In this document: one piece after another, positions 23,540 to 35,952 of the stretch
How the letters are laid out: each line of letters starts with the position of its first letter
Numbering within the stretch: position 1 is the first letter of the stretch
Source: Paulinella micropora
Lineage: Eukaryota > Cercozoa > Imbricatea > Euglyphida
Assembly (NCBI GenBank): GCA_009731375.1
Contig: BJOX01000146.1
Span: 492,839-556,838, forward strand
Reading direction: 5' to 3'
Length of the DNA stretch: 64,000 nucleotides
The notes under the pieces: generated by a model
Told to the model about the DNA's origin: nothing
Seen by the model: the letters and a program-made list of their open reading frames with translations, nothing else
The model's database searches: none
Made by a program: the position numbers and the translations under genes

Positions 23540-23935
23540 GGAGGGGGGAAAAAGTCCTTGGTAAAAGAGAGGCTCCGAGACTTCGTCTCGATGCTTTTGT
23601 CTTTTTGTCCTTGTCGTTATTAATATGGTCGTCGTTCTCGCGTCGTCCTCGTGCTTGTCTTTGCCCTTGTCGTCTCAAAGAGGCGGGCGAAGTCTTTGAC
23701 AAAATGATGTTCTTTGTCGTTGTTGTGCTTGTCCTTGTCCTCGTCCTTGTCCTTGTCCTCTTGTCTTCTCAGAGGAGGCAGGCAAAGTCCTTGACGAAAG
23801 GGATATTCTTTGTCCTTGTCCTTGTCCTTGTCCTCGTCCTGTCCTTGTCCTTGTCCTTTTCCTTTTCCTTTTCCTTGTCTTCCTGTCTTCTCAGAGGAGG
23901 CGAGAAAAGTCCTTCACAAAGGGATGTTCCTTCGA
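23540..23935. repeat. (CTTGTC)n hexamer array with repeated core
   Basis: CTTGTC/CCTTGT hexamers are interspersed with three copies of a core of about 45 bp (TCTCAGAGGAGGC...AAAGTCCTT...) near 23675, 23763 and 23885. Reading frames across it are low-complexity Leu/Val/Ser. Confidence 0.88.
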
Positions 23936-23959
23936 CCACGGTGACTCATCTCGACCATA

Positions 23960-24429
23960 CCTGAACGTAATGTAATGTAATGTAATGTAAATGTAATGTA
24001 ATGTAAATGTAATTAAATGTAATGTAATGTAAAATCTCCTCCTCCTCCTCCTCCTCCACTACCACCAACACCACCTCCTCCTCCTCCTTCTTCTTCTTCT
24101 CCTCATCCTTCTCCTCCTTCTCCTTCTCTTTTTCCTCCTTCTCCTTCTCCTTCTCCTCCTCCTCCTCCTTCACCTTCTCCTCCTCCCCCTCCTCATTACA
24201 TACATACATAAGTAGTATGCTCCTTCTCCTCCTTCACCTCCTCCTCCTCCACCTCCTTATTATATATATATATATACATTCCAAACGTTTTCAGGCCTCC
24301 GATGGAATCTATAGTATATTATACGTTTTACATGCATATTTGTTCGCTCTCATAGTCTTCTCATTACATTACATTACATTACATTACACTACATTACATT
24401 ACATTACATTATTTGCATTAAATTACATT
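23960..24429. repeat. (AATGT)n, (CTC)n and (ATTAC)n tracts
   Basis: (TAATG)n at 23965-24033, C/T-rich trinucleotides at 24036-24260, a short unique stretch with a (TA)n block, then (ATTAC)n at 24361-24420. No gene. Confidence 0.9.
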
Positions 24430-25534
24430 GCGAAGGAGGAGAAGGAGGAGGAGGAGGAGGTGGAGGAGGAGAAAAACGAAGAGGAGGAGGAGGAGTAGAA
24501 GGAGAAGGTGGAGGAAAAGGAGGAGGAAGAAGAAAAGAGGAGAAAGAGGAGGAAGAGGAGGAGGAGGAGGGGGAACATGGGGTGGAGGAGGAGAAGGAGG
24601 AGAAGGAGGAGGAGGAGAAGGAGGAGAAGGAGGAGGAGGAGGAGGAGGAGAAGAAGAAGAAGAAGATGATGAAGAAGGAGGAGGAGAAGAAGAAGAAGAA
24701 GAAGAAGGAGGAGGAGGAGGAGGAGGAGGAGAAGGAGGAGAATGAGGAGGAGAATGAGGAGGAGGAGGGAGAAAGAGGAGGTTAAGGAGGTGGAGGTGGA
24801 GAAGGAGAAGGAAGAGAAAGAGGAGGAGGAGAAGGAAGACAAGGAAGAAGGAGAAGGAGAAAGAGGAAAAGGAGAAAACGGAAGAGGAAAAGGAGAAAAA
24901 GGAGGAGGAAAAGGAGGAGGAAAAGGAGAAGGAGAAGGAGAAGGAGGAGAAGGAGGAGAAGAAGGAGGAGAAGGAGAAGAAGAAGAAGGAGAGCAAGAAG
25001 AAGATGAAGAAGAAGATGAAGAAGATGAAGATGAAGAAGAAGAAGAAGAAGAAGAAGAAGAAGAAGAAGAAGAAGAAAGAAGAAGAAAGAAGAAGAAAGA
25101 AGAAGAAGAAGAAGAAGAAGAAGAAGAAGAAGAAGCAGAAGAAGAAGAAGAAGAAGAAGAAGGAGGAGAAGAAGAAGAAGAAGAAGAAGAAGAAGAAGAA
25201 GAAAAAAGAAAAGAAGAAAAGAAGAAAAGAAGAAAAGAAGAAAAGAAGAAGAAAAAGAGGGAGGAGAAGGAGAAGGGGAAGGGGAAGGGGAAGGAGAAGG
25301 AGGAGAAGGAGAAGAAGAAAAGAAGAAGAAGAAGAAGAAGAAGAAGAAGAAGAAGAAGAAGAAGAAGAAGAAGAAGAAGAAGAAGAAGAAGAAGAAGAAG
25401 AAGAAGAAGAAGAAGAAGAAGAAGAAGAAGAAGGAGGAGAAGGAGGAGAAGAAGAAGAAGAAGAAGAAGAAGAAGAAGAAGAAGAAGAAGAAGAAGAAGA
25501 AGAAGAAGAAGAAGAAGAAAGAAGAAGAAGAAGA
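24430..25534 (+). repeat. 1.1 kb polypurine (GAA/GGA)n tract
   Basis: Essentially every base on the plus strand is A or G for about 1100 bp, apart from rare C/T. GGA-rich units come first (24430-25000), then GAA-rich (25000-25534). It is a strong candidate for intramolecular triplex (H-DNA). The long ORFs on both strands are artefacts of composition. Confidence 0.95.
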
Positions 25535-25554
25535 CCATAATTTTCCGAAGTCTC

Positions 25555-25789
25555 TATTAAAGGGCTCATACAGTTCCTCGAGGGCGGTTCTGGACTTGTC
25601 ACTAACGTCATGCAGTGGCACCTGCTCAAACACATAAGGTCGGGTGAAAAATTTCGGCCACCTCACCTTTCGGCCAACCGTAAATACAGGGAATTTGGGC
25701 TAAACTTTTATTTGTGGACAACAAATGTACCATATTACCGGCCAGCCGAAATTCTTCACAACTTCGAATAGCTAATGTACCTCTAGCGA
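25555..25789 (-). pseudogene. Short coding-like fragment, unknown family
   Basis: Minus-strand frames read SCEEFRLAGNMVHLLSTNKS then IPCIYGWPKGE. In a shifted frame RWPKFFTRPYVFEQVPLHDV and LEELYEPFNRDFGKLW follow. The composition looks like protein-coding sequence broken by one frameshift between microsatellites. Family not recognised. Confidence 0.35.
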
Positions 25790-25893
25790 GAGAAACAAAG
25801 AAAGAAAGAAACAAGAAAGAAAAGAAAGAAAGAAAAGAAAGAAAGAAAAGAAGGAAAAGAAAGAAAGGAAAGAAAGAAAGAAAGAAAGACAGG
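25790..25893. repeat. (GAAA)n tract truncating LINE copy B
   Basis: (GAAA)n of about 100 bp ends at the break point of the LINE reading frame near 25893, where FIDLSKAYDTIDHETLIH runs into a Phe/Ser-rich repeat translation. Confidence 0.92.
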
Positions 25894-27825
25894 CATATGG
25901 ATCAGTGTTTCATGATCTATAGTGTCATAGGCTTTCGATAGGTCAATAAATAGAGCAAGTACATACCTTCCTGGGCCTTTGAGGTTTTGGATGTGATTTA
26001 AGATGGTTTGTGTAGTGATTGTTGTGTTCGAGTGTGGTCGGAAGGCGTATTGAGTTCGGGAGAGGATGTCGTACCTGGTAAGGTGGGCCATCAGTTGCTT
26101 GTTGAGTATAGTGTCAAAGACCTTAGCAATAATCGGCAGTAGCGAGATAGGTCTGTAATTCTCAGGCAGCGTTCTATCTTTAGCTTTATATATTTCAATA
26201 ACTTTAGTTATTTTTAGTGCATCAGGGTATTGGTTATGTTCTATAGCTTTATTAAAGAGCGTTGTTAATATCGGGGCAATGTACTTTGTAAGGTCTTGCA
26301 TGATGGCTGGTTTTATTTTGTTTATATCTTCTGCTTTGTTTCTGTTAATTGCTTTCAGTGTATCAACTACATCATCCTGCAAAATGCGTTTGAGTGTAAA
26401 GGGAGGCAGTTTTCTCTGTGTTAGGTCTATTTCCTCTTCTCTGACTTTATGTTCTTGGGGGATTTGGGCACTGACCTTGGAGCCGACCGTCGTGTAGTGT
26501 CTGTTGAGTGCATTGGCAATACCTTTGGGGTCGGTGATTACCTTATCATCTACGCGGAGTTGGGTGGGCGAGGTCTTCAGACCTTGTGTCTGTGGGATCA
26601 GCTTTCTCAACGCATTCATACGTTTTTTTGGATCGTGACTTAGTTTTTCCATTAAGGTAGTCATGTATGCTTTCTTAGCTTTCTTAATCTCTCTATTAGT
26701 TTTATTTCTATGCTTATTATACTTAGTTCTATTACTTTTAACTGGGCATGCTATTTTTATTTCATACAGTTCTCTTTGTTTCTTAATCATGGCTCTAATT
26801 TCATTATTGCACCATGGTTTCCATTTTCGTTTCTTTACACGCTTTTCATATTTTTCTACCACTGCCTTAATAGCTGTATGTATTTTATTTATATAATTAT
26901 TAGGAGTATCGTTATTTAGTTCTGGGTCAAGAACTTGCTTAAGTTCATAAATTATTTCTTCTGTTATTATTTCCTTCTTGTCTTCATATCTCTTATTTCT
27001 TAGGATTTTATTATTATTTTTCTTATGTGTGATTGGGGTGTGAAAGATAGCATAGATGGGATGGTGATCAGAGATGCATGTAGGTAAGACATCAGATGTG
27101 ATATCGCAGGTGAGTGTCGTTAATATAACATCAAGCAATGTATGGCTCTTTGCTTTGCGGGTGGGATTTTTGATTGTGGTGAAGAGGTTGTTGATTGCAA
27201 GGAAGTCACATACCTGTTTTGTAGGGCGCAAGAGATCAAGGTTAAGGTCACCAACAATCGTGATGCTCGTGTGTGGGGAGGCAGAGAGGATACCTTGCAT
27301 GTAGTTTTGGAGCTCTTGGAAGAAAGCGCAGTCGTAGGATTGTGAGAGTGGTCTTTTGTAGATATGGAATATGGTGTGGATTGGATTATTTTTATGTTCT
27401 GTGCTGTGTATCTGCATGATTACGCCAGAGGCTTTTGAGATTTTAGATTCAGAGATTGTGATGTGCATATCGTTTTTATAGTAGACCGACACATCTGTGG
27501 TATGATAGGATGTGTATGTTGGGATTGGGAAGTGAGTGTGTGGTGTACCTGGTGTTATTTTTGATTCCGTAAGTGATATAATGTCTGGGATGAAGTGAGT
27601 GCAGTCAGGGTTGGATAGATGGTTAAGTAGGGTTTGGTGGCTTCCTGTTATACCACGGATATTCGTATGATATATAGAGAAGTGTTTGTTTACCTTGGGG
27701 GGAAGAGATGTGAGGTGTGGGTGTATGATTTGTGCTGGTGGGTGTGGTGCATTGTTGCAATTGGGTTGAGTCTGTTCTGGTAGGTGTTCCAGGGGTAGGG
27801 GGTTGGGCTGTAATAAGGAGCTCAT
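25894..27825 (-). pseudogene. LINE ORF2: endonuclease and N-terminal reverse transcriptase, truncated
   Basis: Starts at ATG 27825, three bases after the ORF1 stop (TAA GCC ATG), which suggests coupled reinitiation. The apurinic/apyrimidinic endonuclease domain shows IYHTNIRGI, LTESKI, IVGDLNLDLL and CISDHHPIYAIFH in residues about 45-270. The RT fingers/palm start shows ENYRPISLLPIIAKVFD and LALFIDLSKAYDTIDH (about residues 570-655). The YADD box and C-terminus are absent here but present in copy A. No in-frame stops. Confidence 0.92.
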
Positions 27826-27828
27826 GGC

Positions 27829-28977
27829 TTACTGCGGTGCCTCACTGGCAGGGAACGTCGAACTGGAACTAGACATGGTTGTATTTCCTGACCTGTTGGT
27901 CCTTGGGGAGGCAGATGAGTGGTCTGACTCACAGTTCTTGAAGTGGTTCTTCAAGTATCGAATATGAGTCAAGCGTTGGATCTTAAATCTGTTCTCACTC
28001 TCTCGTGGGCGTAGATATATCTCACCATCTGTGGTCCACACTGCTGCCACGAAATTTGGGTAGTCCTTCATGAGTTGCTTTGTGTGGTCAAGGAGTTTGC
28101 GTGTTTCAGGTGACAAGCTCTCTTTACACATGATGTGGTAATCTTTACCCGTGTAATTCTGCAAGCGTGGCGTGATTTGCGAGATTTGCTTGTGCTGGGG
28201 ATGCGAAGATTTATCGTACCGGACGAAATTTTTCTTCAGCTGATTACTTGCAAACCGGACTTTTATCGCAGGCGTGGTTTTTGCTGTTTCCGGGTTGTAC
28301 ATCTTTGCTGCATGGTCCGAGATCATTCTTTTGCAAAGTAATATGTCACCATCCTTACAGTCCATACCTTTCGCTTTCATTAAAGCTGTTACTATTTTCT
28401 GAGTTTGTTTTTGAGTTTCTTTGGAATCATATGGAATTCCGGTGATTATCGCGGTGTCCAAAGATTCGTTGTTTGGGAGTACTACCGGTGGTTCTTCCCT
28501 TTTATGTAACGGGAAACTTTCATGCAAATTGCTGTTTGCGAGATTAAAGGGTTGTTTCCAGCTGCCTTGAAGTGTGTTGTTGTTGTTGCTGTGTGATGAG
28601 GATGCACTGGAAGATTGCATGGACTGGGGTCTGCTCATGCGTGAGGTGGTGCTGTTGTTGGAGGAAAACCTGTTTCGATCTCGTTCCTCTTTGAGTTCTC
28701 TCGTTAGGCTTTCAACTTTTGCCTCACATTGCAGCAGCTTCATGGTCATGTCATGCATTTTTTTCAGCATTTCATCCATTTTTTCTTCCATCGTTTTTGG
28801 CGCGTTTCCGTTGCCGTCTTGTTTTTCAGTTTCCTCGGTTGTTTTGCTGAGTTTTCCGAAATTTTTTTCGGTGGATTCAATTCGAGCATGTTTCGCTGGT
28901 ATGTTGTTGTTGTTGGGATTGTCTGAGGTGTTTGCTCTTGATGGTGTTGATGGTTTTGCTCTCTTCTGGGAGGACAT
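27829..28977 (-). CDS. LINE ORF1 protein
   Basis: 382 residues, intact. Residues 1-60 are Ser/Pro/Asn-rich. A coiled-coil-like stretch follows (EEKMDEMLKKMHDMTMKLLQ, then EAKVESLTRELKEERDRNRF). A C-terminal domain has ITGIPYDSKETQKQTQKIVT and YHIMCKESLSPETRKLLDHT. The arrangement resembles LINE ORF1 nucleic-acid chaperones with a coiled coil plus an RRM-like/C-terminal domain. No CCHC knuckle is seen. It precedes ORF2 by three bases. Expected role is RNA binding in the retrotransposition particle. Confidence 0.82.
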   Translation of the reverse strand: MSSQKRAKPSTPSRANTSDNPNNNNIPAKHARIESTEKNFGKLSKTTEETEKQDGNGNAPKTMEEKMDEMLKKMHDMTMKLLQCEAKVESLTRELKEERDRNRFSSNNSTTSRMSRPQSMQSSSASSSHSNNNNTLQGSWKQPFNLANSNLHESFPLHKREEPPVVLPNNESLDTAIITGIPYDSKETQKQTQKIVTALMKAKGMDCKDGDILLCKRMISDHAAKMYNPETAKTTPAIKVRFASNQLKKNFVRYDKSSHPQHKQISQITPRLQNYTGKDYHIMCKESLSPETRKLLDHTKQLMKDYPNFVAAVWTTDGEIYLRPRESENRFKIQRLTHIRYLKNHFKNCESDHSSASPRTNRSGNTTMSSSSSTFPASEAPQ

Positions 28978-29003
28978 GATGCTTCTTGAATAATTTCCCG
29001 TGA

Positions 29004-29276
<273 letters not shown>

Positions 29277-29856
29277 GCTGGAACTCTGTTTAGCAAGTGT
29301 GACTAGGTTTCTAATAATAATAATAATAATAATAATAATTTTAATAATAATAATAATAATAATACTATATCTGAGGCGTACTGATGCAGCTAATGGCATA
29401 TCCTCAACGGACATAAGCCTCCAATACCCTTGTTCGAGGTCCTCCACCCCCCCGTGTCAGTCTCTCGCCTGATGATCGGGGCCACCGATGGAGCTCCTGA
29501 GGGCAAGACTGCACTAAGCCGAGGTTATTCCGCAGTCCCAGCAACCTCTTGCAAAACGTCACCGAATGTGCAAGTGCATACACCAAGCGCGGTTGCTAGA
29601 GATGCCTCGAAACCCCACCCAAAACAATCTGGTGTCTGCTGGGTCCTGGGCTATCAACCAGCATATGCAGAGTTTAAGATCTTTTACGCGCGCAACGACC
29701 CTCCTCCCCAGCATCTACCACCAAAGGGTTATGAGTTGGCGTCACANNNNNNNNNNNNNNNNNNNNNNNNNNNNNNNNNNNNNNNNNNNNNNNNNNNNNN
29801 NNNNNNNNNNNNNNNNNNNNNNNNNNNNNNNNNNNNNNNNNNNNNNNNNNNNNNNN
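29277..29856. other. Unique stretch and 110-N gap, no gene
   Basis: A short (TAA)n block (29312-29362) is followed by about 380 bases of unique GC-balanced sequence. It contains no recognisable protein motif on either strand. N runs from 29747 to 29856. It could be untranslated sequence of another retroelement. Confidence 0.5.
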
Positions 29857-29857
29857 A

Positions 29858-29955
<98 letters not shown>

Positions 29956-32900
29956 GACTTATCAGTCAATTGGCCTTTGATCCTGTCAGACATGTGCCTC
30001 CATTGGTAGCACGGGACCGTTCGGTGACGCGGCTCCGCTCCAAAGACTCGACTGGCAGTGCAATGTGCAAATGAGCGTGCTGTGCATGTGCAAGTGGGTG
30101 CAAGGAGTGAGAGGAGTTATCTGCCGAGAAGAAGTCCGCGACGCTGCGCTGACCTCCACCTACAACAGATCTAGCCAGACATTCTACCTGACTAGGCCTT
30201 CCCCTCCTTCTACCCACCTCCTGAACGACCGTGAGGTCGATCACCTCCTCCTCCTCCTCCGCCCCCTCTGCCTCCCTGGTCTGCGCCTCCAACTCCTCCC
30301 ACTCCTTCCAGATGGTGGCAACAAACCTTCCTAACTCCTCCTCCACCTCTTCTGGGACAGGGATAAACAAAACGCCGAGCATCGCCGCCATCTTTTCATC
30401 CTCCCCCTTCAGCCATTCCTCTTTGAAGAGCCTCATCTCCTCCTCTGCCTCCCGCAGTTCCCTGTGATAAAGCCCTCCTCGATTCAGCATGAGGGGCTGC
30501 CGGGCTTGCGCCTCATCGATAAACTTAAACAGTGCCTCACGAGAGCTCGCAAACGTTGGGCAATGCAGCAGGAAGTGACGTAACGACTCGTTAACCTCAG
30601 TGCCACACAAGGCGAAACAGCTTGAGCAGTCCGGCGAGCATGAGCCAAATTTGGATCGGTAGAGGCGAAGGCGATTGTTGCAGCTCAACAATCGCCTTCT
30701 GATAAGGTTGTGACTTCCCCCCTCCAGCGCCCGCCAACGTGGGAAAGCAGAGCGGGAAGACATCTGGCTAAGCAGCACCCTAAGCCCATCAGAGGGCTTA
30801 GCCTGCCGCTCCCAGCCAGCTACTTCCTGCCGGACAGACCATTGCTTTACCACCTCGTTCCAGTTCGCCAGAGCGGCCCGCCAGTCCTTATCATCTACCG
30901 TGCCATCTTCGTTCACGACCCGCTTGAGCGCATCCAAGCCCTCCCGCAGCCTGTGATCTGCTAAGATCAAATTTTCCGTATCTTCCTTCCATTTGCACCG
31001 ACCCGTGTTGTAAAGCCTGCGTGTTAGCGCTGTGTTGCCCAGTAACTCGATGCGCCCTAGGAACCGAAGCCGGGCCGCCTTGGCAAGGATGCTAAAACTC
31101 GGCGTGCGGCCTAAACCCCTGGTGATGCAGCCGCTTGTGCGCGTACCAACACCCAAGATGACCCGCAGGGGCGCTACCAACGCGCCCTCCAGCTTACTCA
31201 GCTTGTTGGCGCCCGGCAGATCCCAAAAAGCCGATGCGTAAAGCAACTTTGCGCCAACCATTTGCTGCCAATTCATCAGCCGAAGACGCGCTGGAACTTC
31301 ATGGGCAATCCAGAGGGGGTAGCAGGCAGCCGTTCCCGCTACAGTGATTTCCGCCGCCCGCTTCGCTTGCGGTTTATCGGAGAGGGTGTCCGTGAGCAGA
31401 ACTCCCAGGTATTTGTAGTGGTCGGTGACGTTGAGAACCTTGCCCCGGAACCTCACGCATGGGGGCGACTTTTTTGACTTGGCGTGCCCGTATATCGGCA
31501 TGACTTCCGTCTTGCCCGGTTTCAGGTTGATTTCAAGCCGATAGTCCTCCACGAATGTCGCCACGACATTTACAATCTGTTGAAGCTCCGTGACACTATG
31601 CGCAATTACCGCAACGTCGTCGGCGTAAAGCAGGGTCCGTATGTCTTCGATGCGGTTGAGGTCCTCGATCTCCAACTCTTTCGCGATTCGGACCGTTAGC
31701 TCATCCATGAAGACGTTGAACAGCGACGGTGACAACGGCGACCCTTGCTGAACTCCCATCTCTTCCAGCACTTCACCAGTGAGTTCGCCATCGACTAGCA
31801 CTCGCGATGACGTTCTTCGGTAAAAACGCCGCAGAATGCGATAGAACTTGCCCTGTACCCCCATCTGGGTTAGCCTCTGAAACAACCCGGCCCGCCAAAC
31901 CGTAGGGAATGCCTTTCTCAGATCCACGAACAAAACGAAAGAACGGAGGCCAGCTTGTTGTCTAAGGCGCAGACGCTCCTTAAGGACAAAAATCTGGTCC
32001 CCCGTACTACGTTTTGGCCGGAACCCACCCTGCTCTGGGCGAAGCCTGCCCGGCTGATCGATGAAAGCCGTAAGCCTCGCCGCCATAAGGGACAGATACA
32101 TCTTACCCAGACAGCTCAGAATCGCGATGTCTCTCCAATTTTCCGGATCGGTTGGGTCGCCTCCTTTTGGGATGTTGACGATAATCGCTTTGCCCCAGTC
32201 GCTGGGGGTGTATTCGCACGATTTCAACCAGTTGAAGAAGCGCACCAGAAAGCTCACAATCCGCGTGCCTCCGTACTTGAGCATCTCGTTCTTGATCTTA
32301 TCCGGTGAGCACGCTTTGTGATTCTGGAGATTTTCCTGGCAGAGCTCCACTTCCTTCTCGGTGTAATCATAGTCCAGCGGGCCCGTCTCAGTCCGGATCT
32401 CCTCGGCTTGCGCCATGGCCTCGAATTGGTCGCGCAGGTTGTCGTTATACTGGAAGGTTTCGCGGGCCTTCCGCTCGGGCTCAATCCGCGCTGCTTCCTC
32501 ATCAGAACCGACTTCCTCTACACATGCATCCTCCAAAAACTGGTTTTCTTTGGGGACCACCATACGTCGGCGGTATTCTTCCCATTCTTGTAGTTTTTCC
32601 CGGAGTGTGCATGCCAGAGTGCCATCGGGCTTCCGAACAGGAGCAGAAGCGTTCGACCGCCGAACCCCGCCCAAACGCTTTGACAGCTTCCAGTACGTGG
32701 CCATGGTAGCGCTCCTGAAGTTGGCAGCGGTGTCATTCTGGACCCGCTTCCACGCTTGCTCCTTCTTCTCCTTGCATAACCTTCTGACCGCCTTCCTCGC
32801 TTCTTTATATCTTTGCCAGGCCTCTCGGTTGGCCTCATTCCTTCGCCAGAGGCCGTATGCCTCTCTCCGTCGCGCAATCGCTTCCCTAAGACTCTCATCA

Positions 32901-34197
32901 AACCATGCATTAGTAAACCCTGGCCTAATCACCCGAACTCCCAAGACCTTCACGGCTGCGCCCGTGAAAGCTCGGACCACTAAGCTAGCGACCCTATCTA
33001 CCTCCTGCTGAAGCTCATCCGGGTCCTCCACTGCTGATAGATCTGGGAGGCCATCTGGCAACAGCCCCGATATACCAGCTGCAAAGGTCTCGTCGTACTT
33101 CAACCTAAGCTTAGACAGCTCACTCTCCTTACCCTCAACTACCCTGCCTATCAAGCGCTCTGCCTTGAATGCTTTGTACCTCTTTACCTGCTTTTTGGGG
33201 GGTGGCTGTCCCCCCCAGACCAGTTCCGCCCACACAGCTTTGTGGTCGGTATCAAGGTCTACCTCGTCGACGCCGAAGCTTGCCTCCTCCGCCAGCTCGG
33301 AAGAGACGCAGATGTAATCCAGTAGATGCCTTCGTCCACCTACATTTTCCTGCCTAGACCACCAATATTTGTCCCCCCGTGGTTGCGAAAACCCACTGAG
33401 ATTGCGCAACCCCGTGGCAACAAGCATCGCAGCCAGCAACTCACCATTCTCACTCCTAACCCCTCTACCCCTCCCATCTATCTCGCCAAAGAGGCCCACC
33501 ACTCCCTCCTCCCGCGCTATTCTGGCGGGCCCCAGCTTAGCATTAGCATCACCAACCGTAACCACATGACCTTTGGTGGCGAAGTAGGAGACGGCCGCCT
33601 GCCACGCCTCATAGGCTGCAATAGATTCCTCTCGTTGATTTTCTTGGGGGAAGTAGCCGTTGCCGACGAACACATCCGACGCCGTCGCGCTCCCAGACGA
33701 CAGCCTCACCCACAATTGCTGTGGGTGTGGAACAGGCGCCTGTACAATGGTAGCGCACGGTGCCAGATAGTTGGCCACCAACGTCAAGACTCCCCCCAAG
33801 AGACGCGAGCCCGCACCAGTTGCAGCCGCTTTGCCGAGGACTGCGAAGCCGTCGACTTGGAGCTTCTCCACCTTCTGCGACGATAGGTTGTGCTCCTGGA
33901 CTCCGACGATCACCCAGCCTCGCTCCTTGTAGTGCTCCGGCCATTCCCCAAAGCCTGGGCTATCCGCACCCACTTTGCCTTGCCAATTATGTGAGGCCAC
34001 CCTCAGTGGGAAGCCTTTCACAAATTGGGAAGAACGAAGCTGATGCCGATGCCTGCGCTTCGGTTGAGCCCGCCTGGAGCCCTCCGCCACCCTCCACGGC
34101 CCATCCTGCACCCTCCGCCCCAGCTCCTCCAGCTCCCGCATCCCGCCCCACTCCGCCAAGGGAGATTCACCGCTTGAGGCTTCGCCCTGGGGCTCGA
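29857..34197 (-). mobile_element. Second LINE family, apparently full coding length, with (TTA)n tail
   Basis: One large ORF on the minus strand, a 3' UTR of only about a dozen bases, then a (TTA)n tail (29857-29954 read on the minus strand) ending at a gap. (TAATAA)n also lies at the 5' side from 34198. Insertion into or generation of (TAA)n microsatellite is suggested. Unrelated in sequence to copies A and B. Confidence 0.85.
29966..34159 (-). CDS. LINE polyprotein: AP endonuclease, reverse transcriptase, C-terminal zinc motif
   Basis: 1397 residues without interruption. The endonuclease (about residues 50-315) has VASHNWQGKVG, IVGVQEHNLS, VTVGDANAKLG, LLDYICVSSEL and DTDHKAVWAEL. The RT (about 640-900) has IIVNIPKGGD, NWRDIAILSCLGKMYLSLMA, EQGGFRPKRSTGDQIF, FVLFVDLRKAFPTVWR, GVQQGSPLSPSLFNVFMDEL and the catalytic LLYADDVAVIAH. 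The C-terminus has CSPDCSSCFALCGTEVNESL followed by RHFLLHC, a CCHC-type zinc motif common in LINE ORF2. An acidic tail with EEEEEVIDLTVVQEV resembles a SUMO-interacting motif (weak inference). With all catalytic residues present this copy may still be competent. The first ATG lies close to the 5' (TAA)n, so a true start further downstream is possible. Confidence 0.93.
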   Translation of the reverse strand: MAEWGGMRELEELGRRVQDGPWRVAEGSRRAQPKRRHRHQLRSSQFVKGFPLRVASHNWQGKVGADSPGFGEWPEHYKERGWVIVGVQEHNLSSQKVEKLQVDGFAVLGKAAATGAGSRLLGGVLTLVANYLAPCATIVQAPVPHPQQLWVRLSSGSATASDVFVGNGYFPQENQREESIAAYEAWQAAVSYFATKGHVVTVGDANAKLGPARIAREEGVVGLFGEIDGRGRGVRSENGELLAAMLVATGLRNLSGFSQPRGDKYWWSRQENVGGRRHLLDYICVSSELAEEASFGVDEVDLDTDHKAVWAELVWGGQPPPKKQVKRYKAFKAERLIGRVVEGKESELSKLRLKYDETFAAGISGLLPDGLPDLSAVEDPDELQQEVDRVASLVVRAFTGAAVKVLGVRVIRPGFTNAWFDESLREAIARRREAYGLWRRNEANREAWQRYKEARKAVRRLCKEKKEQAWKRVQNDTAANFRSATMATYWKLSKRLGGVRRSNASAPVRKPDGTLACTLREKLQEWEEYRRRMVVPKENQFLEDACVEEVGSDEEAARIEPERKARETFQYNDNLRDQFEAMAQAEEIRTETGPLDYDYTEKEVELCQENLQNHKACSPDKIKNEMLKYGGTRIVSFLVRFFNWLKSCEYTPSDWGKAIIVNIPKGGDPTDPENWRDIAILSCLGKMYLSLMAARLTAFIDQPGRLRPEQGGFRPKRSTGDQIFVLKERLRLRQQAGLRSFVLFVDLRKAFPTVWRAGLFQRLTQMGVQGKFYRILRRFYRRTSSRVLVDGELTGEVLEEMGVQQGSPLSPSLFNVFMDELTVRIAKELEIEDLNRIEDIRTLLYADDVAVIAHSVTELQQIVNVVATFVEDYRLEINLKPGKTEVMPIYGHAKSKKSPPCVRFRGKVLNVTDHYKYLGVLLTDTLSDKPQAKRAAEITVAGTAACYPLWIAHEVPARLRLMNWQQMVGAKLLYASAFWDLPGANKLSKLEGALVAPLRVILGVGTRTSGCITRGLGRTPSFSILAKAARLRFLGRIELLGNTALTRRLYNTGRCKWKEDTENLILADHRLREGLDALKRVVNEDGTVDDKDWRAALANWNEVVKQWSVRQEVAGWERQAKPSDGLRVLLSQMSSRSAFPRWRALEGGSHNLIRRRLLSCNNRLRLYRSKFGSCSPDCSSCFALCGTEVNESLRHFLLHCPTFASSREALFKFIDEAQARQPLMLNRGGLYHRELREAEEEMRLFKEEWLKGEDEKMAAMLGVLFIPVPEEVEEELGRFVATIWKEWEELEAQTREAEGAEEEEEVIDLTVVQEVGRRRGRPSQVECLARSVVGGGQRSVADFFSADNSSHSLHPLAHAQHAHLHIALPVESLERSRVTERSRATNGGTCLTGSKAN

Positions 34198-35392
<1,195 letters not shown>

Positions 35393-35420
<28 letters not shown>

Positions 35421-35442
35421 GTAGACCTGCATAACCGAGGTG

Positions 35443-35479
<37 letters not shown>

Positions 35480-35481
35480 GT

Positions 35482-35512
<31 letters not shown>

Positions 35513-35534
35513 TGTAGACCTGCATAACCGAGGT

Positions 35535-35582
<48 letters not shown>

Positions 35583-35715
35583 GCTAGACCTGCATAACCG
35601 AGGTGTATCCGGTACCATCAGCTAGATCCATTACCAATAAAATACCCAACACACCTATATACATGCAGTTCCATTAGCTAAATCCATGACCAATAAAATA
35701 CTCAATACACGTCTG

Positions 35716-35797
<82 letters not shown>

Positions 35798-35856
35798 GTG
35801 CCATGAGCTAGATCCATGACCAATAAAATACCCAACACACCTACTTAATTATACAT

Positions 35857-35952
<96 letters not shown>

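Larger units (their letters stand above)
25894..28977 (-). mobile_element. Non-LTR retrotransposon (LINE), copy B, 5' part
   Basis: Same family as copy A. It has ORF1 and most of ORF2 on the minus strand. The 3' half of ORF2 is missing and replaced by (GAAA)n. The 5' side abuts (CTA)n/(TAA)n at 29007. The shared 25894-26240 segment is almost identical to 5263-5609, so both copies are young. Confidence 0.9.

Noticed and set aside
24418-25666. Long ORFs (up to 405 codons) on both strands of the polypurine tract
   Set aside because: Translations are pure Ser/Leu/Phe or Glu/Lys/Arg low complexity, as expected for a (GAA/GGA)n tract with no stop codons. Not genes.
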